The position numbers and the translations under genes are program-made. This document shows positions 6,393 to 15,613 of a DNA stretch of 64,000 bases, one piece after another. The notes beneath the pieces were generated by a model. That model was not told where the DNA came from and made no database searches. It saw only the letters and a program-made list of their open reading frames with translations. Each line of letters begins with the position of its first letter. Positions within the stretch are counted from its first letter, which is position 1. Source of the DNA: VRUE01 sp963701265 (GTDB taxonomy: Bacteria > Actinomycetota > Thermoleophilia > Solirubrobacterales > 70-9); assembly GCA_963701265.1 (NCBI GenBank), contig OY969581.1, positions 248,001-312,000 on the forward strand, given 5' to 3'.

Positions 6393-8921
6393 CTACTCGG
6401 GCTGCTCGGGCTCCTGCTCAGCCAGCTGCTCTTGCTCGTCCGGCTCGTCGGTAGGCGAGTCATCGTCGACCACGAGCGCCACGGCGGACACGCTGTCGTC
6501 GTCCTTCATGTTCATCACGCGGACCCCCTGCGTCGGCCGTCCCATCTGGGAGATGCCGCCGGCGCGGGTGCGCTGGACCATGCCGTTCTGGGAGATGAAG
6601 AGGAGGTCTTGGTGCTCGCGGACGATCAGGGCGCCGGCGAGGCCGCCCTTCTTTTCGGTCAGCTTCGCCGTCAGCACCCCCTTGGTGCCGCGACCCTTGA
6701 CCGGATACTCGGAGACCGAGGTGCGCTTGCCGTAGCCGTTCTCGGTGACGACGAAGAGCTCGGAATCGTCGCGGGCGATGTCCATCGCCAGCACGCGGTT
6801 GGCTTTGCCGTTGACCTTGGCCGAGACGTTCATGCCTTTGACGCCGCTGGTGTCACGGCCCATCGGCCGCACTTTCTCCTCGGAGAAACGGGAGGCGTGG
6901 CCGGACTTGGAGACGAGCAGGATGTCGTCGTCGCCCGAGGTGAGGCGCACCTGGACCAGCTCGTCGGAGTCGCGGATCTTGATCGCGATGATCCCGTCGG
7001 CGCGGATCGGTGTGTTGTAGGCCGTGAACTCGGTCTTCTTGACCAGGCCCTCGGCGGTGGCGAAGACGAGGTACTTGTTCTCGCTGAAGTCGCGGGTCGG
7101 GATCACCGCGGTCACCTTCTCGCCGTCGCGCAGGGGCAAGACGTTGACCAGGGCCCGGCCTTTCGCCGTTCGCGCTCCCTCGGGAAGCTCGTAGACCTTG
7201 AGCCGGTAGACCTTGCCGCGGTTGGTGAAGAAGAGCAGGAAGTCGTGGGTCGAGCAGATGTGCAGGTGCTCGATGTAGTCGTCCTCCTTGAGGTCCATCC
7301 CCATCACGCCGCGACCGCCGCGGTGCTGTTGGCGGTAGGTCGCGAGAGGAAGCCGCTTGGCGTAGCCCGAGTGGGTGATCGAGATCACCATCTGCTGGTC
7401 GGCGATCATGTCCTCGATGTTCATGTCGCCCTCGAAGTGGGTGACTTCGGTGCGGCGCTCGTCGCCGTAGCGCTGGTCGACCTCGTCGAGCTCCTCGACG
7501 ATCACCGCGTCGATCCGGGCGGGGTCGCCGAGGATCGCCCGCAGCTCGGCGATCCGCTTCGCCAGTTCTTCGTGCTCCTCGCGCAGCTTGTCGGACTCCA
7601 GCGCGGTGAGGCGGGCGAGGCGCATGTCGAGGATCGCCTGAGCCTGCTCTTCGGAGAGCTCGAAGCGCTCGATCAGGCCCACCTTGGCCGCGTCGGTGTC
7701 GGCCGAACCACGGATCAGTGCGATCACCGCGTCGAGGTTCTCGAGCGCGATCAGCAGCCCCTCGAGGATGTGGGCGCGGGCCTCGGCGCGGCGCAGCTCG
7801 TACTGAGTGCGGCGGATTACGACCTCGCGCTGGTGGTTGACGTAGTGCTCGATCAGCTCCTTGAGGCCGAGCGTCTTCGGTACCCCGTCGACGAGCGCGA
7901 CCATGTTGATCCCGAAGGTGTTCTGCATCGCCGTGCGCTTGTAGAGCTGGTTGAGCACGACCTCAGGCGGATCGCCGCCGCGCTTGGTCTCGATCACCAG
8001 GCGCATGCCGTTGCGGTCGGACTCGTCGCGCAGGTCAGAGATGCCGGTGATCTTTTTGTCGCGGACGAGGTCGGCGATCTTCGTAATCAGGCCGCCTTCG
8101 CCGCCCTTCTTGACCATGAACGGCAGCTCGGTGACGATGATCGCGTCGCGGCCGCCCTTCAGCGGCTCGACGTGAGCGCGAGCGCGGACGCGGACTGAGG
8201 CGCGGCCGGTGGCATAGGCATCCGCGACTCCTTCGGCACTCATGATGCCGCCGCCGGGGAAGTCAGGGCCCTTGACGTGCTCCATCAGGCCGGCCAGATC
8301 GATTCCGGGATTGGCGATATAGGCCTTGACCGCGCCGATCGACTCGCTCAGGTTGTGCGGCGGGATGTTGGTCGCCATTCCGACCGCGATCCCGGACGAG
8401 CCGTTGACCAGCAGGTTGGGAAAGCGCGCCGGCAGGACGAGCGGCTCCTGCTGGGACTCGTCGTAGTTCGGTCCCCACTCGACCGTGTCGGCGTCGATGT
8501 CACGCAGCAGCTCGGTTGAGAGGCGCGCCAGGCGCGCCTCGGTGTACCGCATCGCGGCGGGCGGGTCATCGTCGATCGAGCCGAAGTTGCCCTGGCCGTC
8601 GACGAGCATGTAGCGCAGCGAGAAGGGCTGCGCCATCCGTGCCAGCGTGTCGTAGATCGCCGAGTCGCCGTGCGGGTGGTACTTGCCCATCACCTCGCCG
8701 ACGATGAAGGCGGACTTGCGGTAGGGACGGTTGGGCTGCAGGGCCAAGTCGTGCATCGCGTAGAGGACGCGGCGATGTACGGGCTTGAGGCCATCGCGGA
8801 CGTCGGGCAGTGCGCGGCCGACGATCACGCTCATCGCGTAGTCGAGGTACGACGAGCGCATCTCGGTCGTCAGCTCGCGCTCCTCGATCCGCCCTCCGGT
8901 AAGTGCTTCTGCGCCCTCCAC
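6393..8921 (-). CDS. gyrA: DNA gyrase subunit A
   Basis: An 842-residue protein of normal length. It provides the DNA breakage-reunion activity of gyrase. The catalytic tyrosine is in AAMRYTEARL (about residue 126). The quinolone-determining region HPHGDSAIYDT has the wild-type Ser (about 87) and Asp (about 91). The C-terminal beta-pinwheel (about 520-810) contains a GyrA box, QHRGGRG, needed for DNA wrapping. An acidic Glu/Gln/Pro tail ends the protein. The GTG start at 8921 lies 33 bases downstream of the gyrB stop, so the two form an operon. Confidence 0.97.
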   Translation of the reverse strand: MEGAEALTGGRIEERELTTEMRSSYLDYAMSVIVGRALPDVRDGLKPVHRRVLYAMHDLALQPNRPYRKSAFIVGEVMGKYHPHGDSAIYDTLARMAQPFSLRYMLVDGQGNFGSIDDDPPAAMRYTEARLARLSTELLRDIDADTVEWGPNYDESQQEPLVLPARFPNLLVNGSSGIAVGMATNIPPHNLSESIGAVKAYIANPGIDLAGLMEHVKGPDFPGGGIMSAEGVADAYATGRASVRVRARAHVEPLKGGRDAIIVTELPFMVKKGGEGGLITKIADLVRDKKITGISDLRDESDRNGMRLVIETKRGGDPPEVVLNQLYKRTAMQNTFGINMVALVDGVPKTLGLKELIEHYVNHQREVVIRRTQYELRRAEARAHILEGLLIALENLDAVIALIRGSADTDAAKVGLIERFELSEEQAQAILDMRLARLTALESDKLREEHEELAKRIAELRAILGDPARIDAVIVEELDEVDQRYGDERRTEVTHFEGDMNIEDMIADQQMVISITHSGYAKRLPLATYRQQHRGGRGVMGMDLKEDDYIEHLHICSTHDFLLFFTNRGKVYRLKVYELPEGARTAKGRALVNVLPLRDGEKVTAVIPTRDFSENKYLVFATAEGLVKKTEFTAYNTPIRADGIIAIKIRDSDELVQVRLTSGDDDILLVSKSGHASRFSEEKVRPMGRDTSGVKGMNVSAKVNGKANRVLAMDIARDDSELFVVTENGYGKRTSVSEYPVKGRGTKGVLTAKLTEKKGGLAGALIVREHQDLLFISQNGMVQRTRAGGISQMGRPTQGVRVMNMKDDDSVSAVALVVDDDSPTDEPDEQEQLAEQEPEQPE

Positions 8922-8954
8922 TAGATCCGCCCCTCCTCGACCGGTCGCCCTGAT

Positions 8955-11381
8955 TTACACATCGAGGAACCGCACCTCCTTCGCGTGCCTTTCGATAAAG
9001 GCCTTGCGTGGCTCCACCTTGTCGCCCATCAGGTCGGTGAAGATCTTCTCCGCCATCGCCGCGTCGTCGATCTGGACCCGCTCCAAGGTGCGGCTGGCGG
9101 GATCCATCGTCGTCTCGCGCAGCTGTTCGGCGTTCATCTCGCCCAGGCCCTTGAAGCGCTGCATCGTCACTCCGTGGCGGGCCAGGTCCATCACCATCCG
9201 CCGCAGCTCGGCGAACGACTCCGCCTCTTTCTCTTTCTGCTCGAGCGAGATCTTGAACGGCGGTCGGCCGACCTGGCTCAGCAGCTCGCGATGGGACTCC
9301 ACCAGGCGGCGGTAATCATGCGATTCGAAGAGACCGGCGGAGAGCTCGAAGGCCTTGGCCAGCCCGTCGCGACGGTGAACCGCGCGGACGAGGATTTCAT
9401 CGCCTGATTCGGAGACGATCTCGGTGTCGAACGGCTCGACCTCGCCGGCGTCGCCGTTGAGCACGTCCTTCACCTCGGCGAGCGATGTCACGCCGCGATC
9501 GAGGATTTCCGACTCACCGAGAAAGCGGATCAGCTCAGCGCCGAAGTCGGCCTGCAGCGAGTCGGCCCAGCCCTCGTGCTCCTTCAGTCGCCGGTTGAAG
9601 CGCTGCCAGCGCGTGGCGGTCAGCTTGTGCGTCTCACCGCTGGCGTCGGTCACCTCCATCTGCTCGAGCTTGTCGCGCAGCAGCAGCTCCTCGAGCTCGG
9701 ACTCCTTCTCGACGTAGGTTTCCTGCTTGCCGTTTTTCAGCTTGTAGAGGGGCGGCTTGGCGATGTAGACGTAGCCGGCCTCGATCAGCTCGGGCATCTC
9801 GCGGTAGAGGAAGGTCAGCACCAGGGTGCGGATGTGGGCACCGTCGACATCCGCGTCGGTCATCAGCACAACCTTGTGGTAGCGCGCATCTTTGACGTCG
9901 AACTCCTCGCGGATGCCGGTGCCGACGGCGGTGATCAGCGCCTGGATCTCGTTGTTGGAGAGGACCTTGTCGATCCGCGCCTTCTCGACGTTGATGATCT
10001 TGCCGCGCAGCGGCAGCACCGCCTGCGTGTTGCGATCACGGCCCTGCTTCGCCGAACCGCCGGCGGAATCACCCTCGACGATGAACAGCTCGGCGAGCGC
10101 GGGGTCGCGGACGGTGCAGTCGGCGAGCTTGCCCGGCAGAGTGGAGTTCTCGAGCGCCGACTTGCGCCGGGTCAGGTCACGGGCCTTGCGAGCGGCCTGA
10201 CGGGCGCGCGCGGCATCCACTGCCTTGCCGATGATCCGTTTCGCCTCGCCCGGGTTCTCCTCGAAGAACTCGCCGAGCTTGCGGTTGACGGACTCCTTGA
10301 CCAGCCCCTCGATCGGGGGGTTGCCGAGCTTGGTCTTGGTCTGGCCCTCGAACTGCGGGTCGGCCAGCTTGACCGAGATCACCGCGGTCAGCCCCTCGCG
10401 CACGTCGTCGCCGGTCAGGTTCTCGTCTTTCTCTTTGAGCAGACCTTTACCGCGCGCGTAGGCATTGAGCGTGCGGGTCAGGGCCGAGCGGAAGCCGGAG
10501 AGGTGGGAGCCGCCCTCGTGGGTGTTGATGTTGTTGGCGAAGCTGAAGATCGATTCCTGGTAGGAGGAGTTCCACTGCATCGCCACCTCGACCTGGCCAT
10601 CCTCGGTCTCGTTCTCGAAGAAGACCGTCTTGCGGTGCAGCGGGTCCTTGTTCTCGTTGAGATGGGCGACGAAGTCGACGATGCCGCCCTCGTAGTGGAA
10701 GGTGTCCTGCTGGCCCGCCGCGCGCTCATCGACCAGCTCGATCTTGAGACCGCGGGTGAGGAAGGCGGTCTCGCGCAGGCGCTCGGCCAGGGTCGCGTAG
10801 TCGAACTCGAGCTCGTCGAAGATCTCGTCGTCGGGCAGGAAGGTGATCGTGGTGCCGTGGGCATCGCTACTGGCGCCGCGATTGAGATCGGCCTGCGGCT
10901 TGCCGCGTTCGTAGTCCTGGGTCCAGACCGCGCCGTCGCGACTGATTTCGAGGTGAAGCTTCTCGGAGAGCGCGTTGACGACGGAGATGCCGACACCGTG
11001 CAGGCCGCCGGAGACCTTGTAGCCCTCGCCGCCGAACTTGCCGCCGGCGTGAAGCGTGGTCAGCACCACCTCGGCCGCCGGCCGCTTCTCTTTTTTCAGT
11101 TCGTCGACCGGGATGCCGCGGCCGTTATCGATGACGGTGCAGCTGTTGTCGGGGTGCAGGACGACGCGAACGTTGTCGCAGTAGCCGGCAATCGCCTCGT
11201 CGACCGAGTTGTCGAGCACCTCGTAGACCAGGTGGTGAAGGCCCCTTGGCCCGGTGGAGCCGATGTACATGCCCGGTCGCTTGCGAACCGCTTCCAGACC
11301 CTCGAGGACGGTGATGTCCTTGGCGCCGTAGGACTCCGAGCCGCCTTTTTTCTGCGCGGTCGTATTCGTCTTCTCAGGCAA
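8955..11381 (-). CDS. gyrB: DNA gyrase subunit B, long form with TOPRIM insertion
   Basis: An 808-residue protein. The GHKL ATPase motifs are YEVLDNSVDEAIAGY, DNGRGIPVD and GGLHGVGISVVNA. The TOPRIM motifs are EGDSAGGSAKQGRDR and TDADVDGAHIRTL. The C-terminal QRFKGLGEMN motif is present. Between the TOPRIM region and that motif lie about 170 extra residues (roughly 555-725), giving a length like E. coli GyrB (804) rather than the shorter form usual in actinobacteria. The start is a TTG at 11381 preceded by GGGAAGGG; the protein begins MPEKTNTTAQKKGG. A strong hairpin followed by TTTTC lies just upstream. Confidence 0.96.
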   Translation of the reverse strand: MPEKTNTTAQKKGGSESYGAKDITVLEGLEAVRKRPGMYIGSTGPRGLHHLVYEVLDNSVDEAIAGYCDNVRVVLHPDNSCTVIDNGRGIPVDELKKEKRPAAEVVLTTLHAGGKFGGEGYKVSGGLHGVGISVVNALSEKLHLEISRDGAVWTQDYERGKPQADLNRGASSDAHGTTITFLPDDEIFDELEFDYATLAERLRETAFLTRGLKIELVDERAAGQQDTFHYEGGIVDFVAHLNENKDPLHRKTVFFENETEDGQVEVAMQWNSSYQESIFSFANNINTHEGGSHLSGFRSALTRTLNAYARGKGLLKEKDENLTGDDVREGLTAVISVKLADPQFEGQTKTKLGNPPIEGLVKESVNRKLGEFFEENPGEAKRIIGKAVDAARARQAARKARDLTRRKSALENSTLPGKLADCTVRDPALAELFIVEGDSAGGSAKQGRDRNTQAVLPLRGKIINVEKARIDKVLSNNEIQALITAVGTGIREEFDVKDARYHKVVLMTDADVDGAHIRTLVLTFLYREMPELIEAGYVYIAKPPLYKLKNGKQETYVEKESELEELLLRDKLEQMEVTDASGETHKLTATRWQRFNRRLKEHEGWADSLQADFGAELIRFLGESEILDRGVTSLAEVKDVLNGDAGEVEPFDTEIVSESGDEILVRAVHRRDGLAKAFELSAGLFESHDYRRLVESHRELLSQVGRPPFKISLEQKEKEAESFAELRRMVMDLARHGVTMQRFKGLGEMNAEQLRETTMDPASRTLERVQIDDAAMAEKIFTDLMGDKVEPRKAFIERHAKEVRFLDV

Positions 11382-11400
11382 TTAATCCCTTCCCGCTCTC

Positions 11401-11445
11401 ATAGAAAACCCCGACCTTTCGGGCTTTGGCCGCCCTGGGTCGGGG
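11401..11445 (-). terminator. Hairpin with T-run between dciA and gyrB (terminator or attenuator)
   Basis: The arms CCCCGACC (11409-11416) and GGTCGGGG (11438-11445) pair perfectly, and a second stem GGGC/GCCC (11421-11424 with 11432-11435) sits inside. Reading toward gyrB, the stem is followed at once by TTTTCTAT, the layout of an intrinsic terminator. It ends about 20 bases before the gyrB start codon, so it would either end dnaA-dnaN-recF-dciA transcripts or attenuate gyrB. The 162-base gap holds no gene. Confidence 0.6.
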
Positions 11446-11543
11446 CAGAAATGCAAGTTGACATAAGGATACCAGTTCGGACCCCCTGAGAGCTGCCACG
11501 GAGCAAATAAAAGCCCTGCAAATCGGCGTATTTGAAATTACTT

Positions 11544-11843
11544 TCAGTCATCTCTCACACGGAAGCGCAAACTCTGCGGCGCGCGCTCGCTGAGCCTCTC
11601 TCGCAGACGCTCGAGCAGCTGCGCCTGCATCAAATCCAACTCCTGCGCCCAGACGGAATCTGAGCAGTCAACCGTGACCACGCCGTCGCGTTCTGAAACC
11701 GGTCGGGCAACCGCCGCTATGCGCTCGCCGACGAGCTCGGGCCAGACCGACTGCAGGGCTGCCAGGGGCGTCTTGGGGGCTGCTCGTTGGAGCGCGCCGC
11801 GCAGGGCTGTTCCCGCCGGTCGGGGAGCTCGCCGGCGGCTCAT
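11544..11843 (-). CDS. dciA: DciA-like protein (DUF721), replicative helicase operator
   Basis: A 99-residue protein with the DUF721/DciA signature: LQSVWPELVGERIAAVARPV, then DGVVTVDCSDSVWAQEL and a closing helix-strand segment. DciA is the ancestral bacterial protein that assists DnaB loading, replaced by DnaC or DnaI in some lineages. It lies between recF and gyrB exactly as in mycobacteria (Rv0004). Its ATG overlaps the recF stop by 4 bases, indicating translational coupling in the dnaA-dnaN-recF-dciA operon. Confidence 0.85.
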   Translation of the reverse strand: MSRRRAPRPAGTALRGALQRAAPKTPLAALQSVWPELVGERIAAVARPVSERDGVVTVDCSDSVWAQELDLMQAQLLERLRERLSERAPQSLRFRVRDD

Positions 11844-12931
11844 GCTGCGGCCGACTCCTCTACTGGTAGGGGCATTCGCACCACGCTGTCCCTCGCCCGC
11901 TGCGGCAGCGAGTCTTCGGCTGCGGCGCTGATCACGGCCTGACCATCACCCGCCAGGCGCTCGATCAAACGGGTGCGGCGGTCAGGGTCGAGCTCGCTCA
12001 TCACGTCGTCGAGCAAGAGCAGCGGGGCAACGCCGCGCGCCGCGAGCAAGACGTCGCGCTCGGCGAAGAGCAGGGCGAGGAGGGCGGCGCGCTGTTGGCC
12101 CTGCGATCCATAGCGCCGCAGCGAGCGCCCGGCGGCGTTGAACTTGACCTCGTCGAGGTGCGGTCCCCACGAGGTTCGCCCCAGGCGCAGGTCGGCGTCG
12201 CGCCGCTCTCCCAGGCCGGTGCGAATCTCCTCCGCCGAACCGGCCGCTCGCGGCGCGTACTCGAGCTCCCCCCCACCCTCCAAACCCAACTCAGCGGCGG
12301 CGGTGGCGAAGGGCGCGGTGAGCTCGGACACGGCCTCGGTGCGGCCGGTGACTACGGCGGCTGCTGAGTCGGCCAGCGCCGCGTCCCAGGTGTCGAGCTG
12401 GCTGGGAGTGCCGTGGCCAGCGGCTATGCGCGCGACCAATGCGTTGCGTTGAGCCAGAGCCTGGCCGAAGCGCTGGCGCAGCTCGGCGCGATGCGGCCAG
12501 CGAGCGGCGATGAAGCCGTCGAGGTGGGCACGCCTCTCGGCCGGCGGACCCTTGATGAGCGAGAGCCGGTCCGGTGAAAAAACCGCGACCGCCGGACGAC
12601 TGCGGGCCAGGGTCGCCGGATCAGCCGCACTACCGTCAAGCAGGTGCCGGCGCCCCTCGGCGCGACTGACCGAGGCGAGCAGGTGGCGCTCGATCCCGTC
12701 GTCGTCGCGGATCGTCGCTTCAGCGCGGGCGAAAGAGCCGCCGAACGGGATCAGGTCGCGGCGATCGGAGGTCCGAAAAGAACGCCCTGTGAGGGCGAAG
12801 TAGAGCGCCTCCAGCAGGTTTGTCTTGCCGACACCGTTGGGTCCAACGAGGCTGAGAACTCCCGTGCCAAGCTCGATCCGCGCCTGGACCAGGCTCCGCA
12901 GCGGACGCGCTTCGACGACGGTGACCAGCAC
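11840..12931 (-). CDS. recF: DNA repair and recombination ATPase RecF
   Basis: A 363-residue SMC-like ATPase that loads RecA at single-strand gaps with RecO and RecR. Walker A GPNGVGKTNLLEAL is at about residue 33, the signature motif YGSQGQQRAALLALL at about 275, and Walker B PLLLLDDVMSELD at about 304. Length and order are standard. The GTG start at 12931 is 9 bases after the dnaN stop, and the C-terminus overlaps dciA. Confidence 0.96.
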   Translation of the reverse strand: MLVTVVEARPLRSLVQARIELGTGVLSLVGPNGVGKTNLLEALYFALTGRSFRTSDRRDLIPFGGSFARAEATIRDDDGIERHLLASVSRAEGRRHLLDGSAADPATLARSRPAVAVFSPDRLSLIKGPPAERRAHLDGFIAARWPHRAELRQRFGQALAQRNALVARIAAGHGTPSQLDTWDAALADSAAAVVTGRTEAVSELTAPFATAAAELGLEGGGELEYAPRAAGSAEEIRTGLGERRDADLRLGRTSWGPHLDEVKFNAAGRSLRRYGSQGQQRAALLALLFAERDVLLAARGVAPLLLLDDVMSELDPDRRTRLIERLAGDGQAVISAAAEDSLPQRARDSVVRMPLPVEESAAA

Positions 12932-12940
12932 CGGACGCGC

Positions 12941-14047
12941 TCAGACGTTGAGGCGGATTGGCATCACCAGGTAGCGGAAGTCTTCGTTGTCGACCGGCTG
13001 CAGCAGACCCGGCCGCAGCGGCGAGATCAAGCGCAGCATCACCTCGTCGCCCTCGACGCTTTCGATGCCCTCGCGCAGGAACTCGGGGTTGAAGCCGATC
13101 TCCAGCGGCTCGCCCTCAAAGGCGGCCGGCATCGTCTCCTCGGCGTCACCGACGTCGGGGGTGGAGGCGGCGATCTTGAGCTCCCCCGGTGAGAAGGACA
13201 AGCGCAGCGGCGCGTTGCGTTGCGCCAGCTGGCTGATACGGCGGACGACGTCGAGCAGCTCCGGCCGCGGCAAGCGCACGTCGTGCTCGTAGGACTCCGG
13301 CAGGAGCTGTCGAAAGTTGGGGAATTGCCCCTCGATCAGCCTCGTGTTGAGGACAATTGCCCCTGCCTTGAAAATGGCCTGGTTGCGTTGCAGCGCAACG
13401 GAAACGGTCTCAACGCCATCGGCAGAGACGATCCGGCCCAACTCGCGCAGGGCCTTGGCCGGGATGTTGGCCTCGAGCTCGCCGCCGATCGCGCTGTCGA
13501 GCTCGGTGCGCTTGACCGCAAGCCGGTAGGAGTCGGTCGCGACCATCGTCATCTCCGAGCCGCTGGCGCTGACGAGGACGCCGGTCAGTACCGGCCTCAT
13601 GTCGTCGCGAGAGGCCGCCCGGGCAACCAGGTCCACGGTCGCGGCAAGGGCTGCGGCGGGGATCGAGAGCGGCTCGCCCTCCTCCTCGGGGAAGGCGGGA
13701 AAGTCCTCGCTGGGCAGCACGCGCAGGTGAAAGCTCGAGCCGCCGCTGCGGATCTCGACGTCGCGCTCCGACTCGCGCAGCTCAACCTCCACCGTTGGAT
13801 CGCCGAGTGAGCGGCTGACCTCGGCAAGCAGGCGGCCGGGGAGGAGAACGGAGCCTTCGCCCTCGACCTCGGCGGCGAGCTCCGTCTTCAAGCCCATCTC
13901 CAGGTCGGTGGCGCTGAGGCTGACTCCATCCCCGGAAGCGCTGAGCAGGATGCCGGAGAGCGATTGGGTGGCGGCGCGTGTGGATACAGCTCTGGAGACG
14001 ACTGAGAGCTTGGCGACAAGCTCGTCTCGTTTGGTTGTCAGCTTCAA
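12941..14047 (-). CDS. dnaN: DNA polymerase III beta subunit (sliding clamp)
   Basis: A 368-residue clamp made of three topologically similar domains. The start MKLTTKRDELVAKLSVVSRAV and the end NEDFRYLVMPIRLNV, the dimer and C-terminal segment, are diagnostic. It tethers the replicative polymerase and other enzymes to DNA. The start is a TTG at 14047 with an AAGAAGG ribosome site 10 bases upstream. It is the first gene after the dnaA-dnaN gap that carries DnaA-box-like sites; another such site (13981-13989) lies inside its 5' coding end. Confidence 0.97.
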   Translation of the reverse strand: MKLTTKRDELVAKLSVVSRAVSTRAATQSLSGILLSASGDGVSLSATDLEMGLKTELAAEVEGEGSVLLPGRLLAEVSRSLGDPTVEVELRESERDVEIRSGGSSFHLRVLPSEDFPAFPEEEGEPLSIPAAALAATVDLVARAASRDDMRPVLTGVLVSASGSEMTMVATDSYRLAVKRTELDSAIGGELEANIPAKALRELGRIVSADGVETVSVALQRNQAIFKAGAIVLNTRLIEGQFPNFRQLLPESYEHDVRLPRPELLDVVRRISQLAQRNAPLRLSFSPGELKIAASTPDVGDAEETMPAAFEGEPLEIGFNPEFLREGIESVEGDEVMLRLISPLRPGLLQPVDNEDFRYLVMPIRLNV

Positions 14048-14215
14048 GTGATCAATGCCTTCTTGAGTTGAGTTAGTACCTGTGGAAAAGCTGGGAAAGC
14101 GCCGTGAATCCGCATTGGCCAGCGGTTAGCCGGGTGTGGAGGGCTTTGTGGGAAGGCGTTGATTCTTACAGTGTCGTCGGCCGTCAGCGCCGGCCTGTGG
14201 AGCTGCTGTGGATTG
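13981..14215. other. Candidate oriC: same-orientation DnaA-box-like sites
   Basis: On the minus strand, 9-mers ending CCACA occur at 13981-13989 (GTATCCACA), 14081-14089 (TTTTCCACA), 14135-14143 (CCCTCCACA), 14196-14204 (AGCTCCACA) and 14207-14215 (CAATCCACA), with a weaker CTTCCCACA at 14148-14156. The first two are close to the consensus TTATCCACA. They cover the 136-base dnaA-dnaN gap and both gene ends, all in one orientation. The dnaN-proximal part (about 14041-14100) is clearly less GC-rich than its surroundings and could be the unwinding element. Confidence 0.55.
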
Positions 14216-15509
14216 CGACCCGCAGCTCGTTGACCTGGGTGGCAAGGACCGCATCCTCGCCACAGCGGGCTTCGGCACGACGGATTGAGTTGAGCACGGT
14301 GGAGTGATCGCGACCGCCGTAGAGACGGCCGATCTGCGGCAGCGAGAGGTCGGTCAGCTCGCGAGTGAGGAGGATCGCGACCTGACGAGCGCTGAGCGGG
14401 GTGGCGGCCCGGGTCGAGCCGACGAGCTCCGCCCGCGAGATACCGAACGCGGCCGAGACCTGTTGCTGGATCTCGTCAACCGGGACCTTTTCGGCTGCCG
14501 GCGCAGTTTTGGGGATCACGGCGTCGACCAGCTCGGGGCTGAGTGGCTTGGCCGTCAGCGAGGCGTGGGCAATCAGGCGGGTGAGGGCGCCGTGCAGCTG
14601 GCGAACGTTGATGTCGATCCGGTGCGCCAGCTGATTGAGCACGTCGCCCTCTGTGTCGACACCCGCCTCGCGAACGAGGCGGCGCAGGACGGTGAGGCGC
14701 GTGGCCAGGTTTGGCGGCTCCACGGCAACGGTCAAGCCCCACTCGAAGCGATCCCGCAGTCGCGACTCGAGGGTCGAGAGCTCGCTGGGGATGCGATCGG
14801 CGGAGAGCACGAGCTGGCTGCCGCCTTCGTAGAGCGCGTTGAAGGTGTGGAAGAACTCGTCCTCGGTGTGGCGCTTGCCCTCGAGGAACTGAACGTCGTC
14901 AACGAGCAGGATGTCGAGGTCGCGATAGCGCCGCTTGAACTCTTCCGCGCCAGCGGTGCGCAGAGCGGTGACGAACTCGTTGGTGAAGCACTCGGCCGTC
15001 GTGTAGCGGACGTTGAGGGCGGGGGCAGAGGTCGCCAGGTAGTTGGCTATCGCGACCAGGAGGTGCGTCTTGCCGAGGCCGGGGGGACCGTGGAGGAAGA
15101 GCGGGTTGTAGGCCTCTGAGGGAGCCTCGGCCACCGCCAGCGCGGCGGCATGGGCGGCGCGGTTCCCGGCGCCGATGACGAAGCGATCGAAGCTGTAGTT
15201 GGCGTTGAGATCGAGGCCGGGACCACAGCCCCCCGGTGCCTCCTCCCCTCCTTCCGCGATGAGGGTGACATTGCGCAGCTGCGAGCCCGCCCCGGCGAGC
15301 GCCTCGCGGATCAGGCCCGAGTAGCGCCGCTCGGTCCAAGCCCGAATCCCCTCGGGGGCGGAGAGGAGGAGCGTCTCGGCTTGACTGCCGGCGACCTTCA
15401 GCGGCTCCAGCCAGAGCTGGAACGTCGATGGCGGGACGGAGGCCCGTAGTCGGCCCTGCACGTCCTGCCAAAGGGAGTCGAGGTCTTGTCTCGCCGCGTC
15501 ATTTTGCAC
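14184..15509 (-). CDS. dnaA: Chromosomal replication initiator DnaA
   Basis: About 441 residues from the GTG at 15509. Domain I (about 1-85) contains PSTFQLWLEPL. The AAA+ domain has NYSFDRFVIGAGNR, Walker A GPPGLGKTHLL and Walker B ILLVDDVQFLEGK. The C-terminal DNA-binding domain carries the DnaA signature GGRDHSTVLNSIRRAE. It binds DnaA boxes and melts oriC. The linker domain II is very short compared with Streptomyces. The reading frame continues upstream to 15677, but that would overlap rpmH on the other strand, so the GTG preceding QNDAARQDLDSLW was chosen. It is divergent from rpmH. Confidence 0.96.
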   Translation of the reverse strand: MQNDAARQDLDSLWQDVQGRLRASVPPSTFQLWLEPLKVAGSQAETLLLSAPEGIRAWTERRYSGLIREALAGAGSQLRNVTLIAEGGEEAPGGCGPGLDLNANYSFDRFVIGAGNRAAHAAALAVAEAPSEAYNPLFLHGPPGLGKTHLLVAIANYLATSAPALNVRYTTAECFTNEFVTALRTAGAEEFKRRYRDLDILLVDDVQFLEGKRHTEDEFFHTFNALYEGGSQLVLSADRIPSELSTLESRLRDRFEWGLTVAVEPPNLATRLTVLRRLVREAGVDTEGDVLNQLAHRIDINVRQLHGALTRLIAHASLTAKPLSPELVDAVIPKTAPAAEKVPVDEIQQQVSAAFGISRAELVGSTRAATPLSARQVAILLTRELTDLSLPQIGRLYGGRDHSTVLNSIRRAEARCGEDAVLATQVNELRVAIHSSSTGRR

Positions 15510-15613
15510 CGACGGCCGACCATAGCGACGCCTGGATGGGCCGAAATTGGTCCCCCCGCAAATGCCGCCGAAATCATTTTTGCGGCGAGCGCGCTCGCTT
15601 GGCGGCACGTCCG

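Noticed and set aside
5907..8198. 763-residue plus-strand open frame opposite gyrA and over the HNH gene
   Set aside because: Composition is arginine, histidine and aspartate rich with no family signature; both genes on the other frames are certain.
9576..11489. 637-residue open frame on the plus strand opposite gyrB
   Set aside because: It is a shadow of gyrB caused by high GC; no motifs, low complexity, and gyrB is certain.
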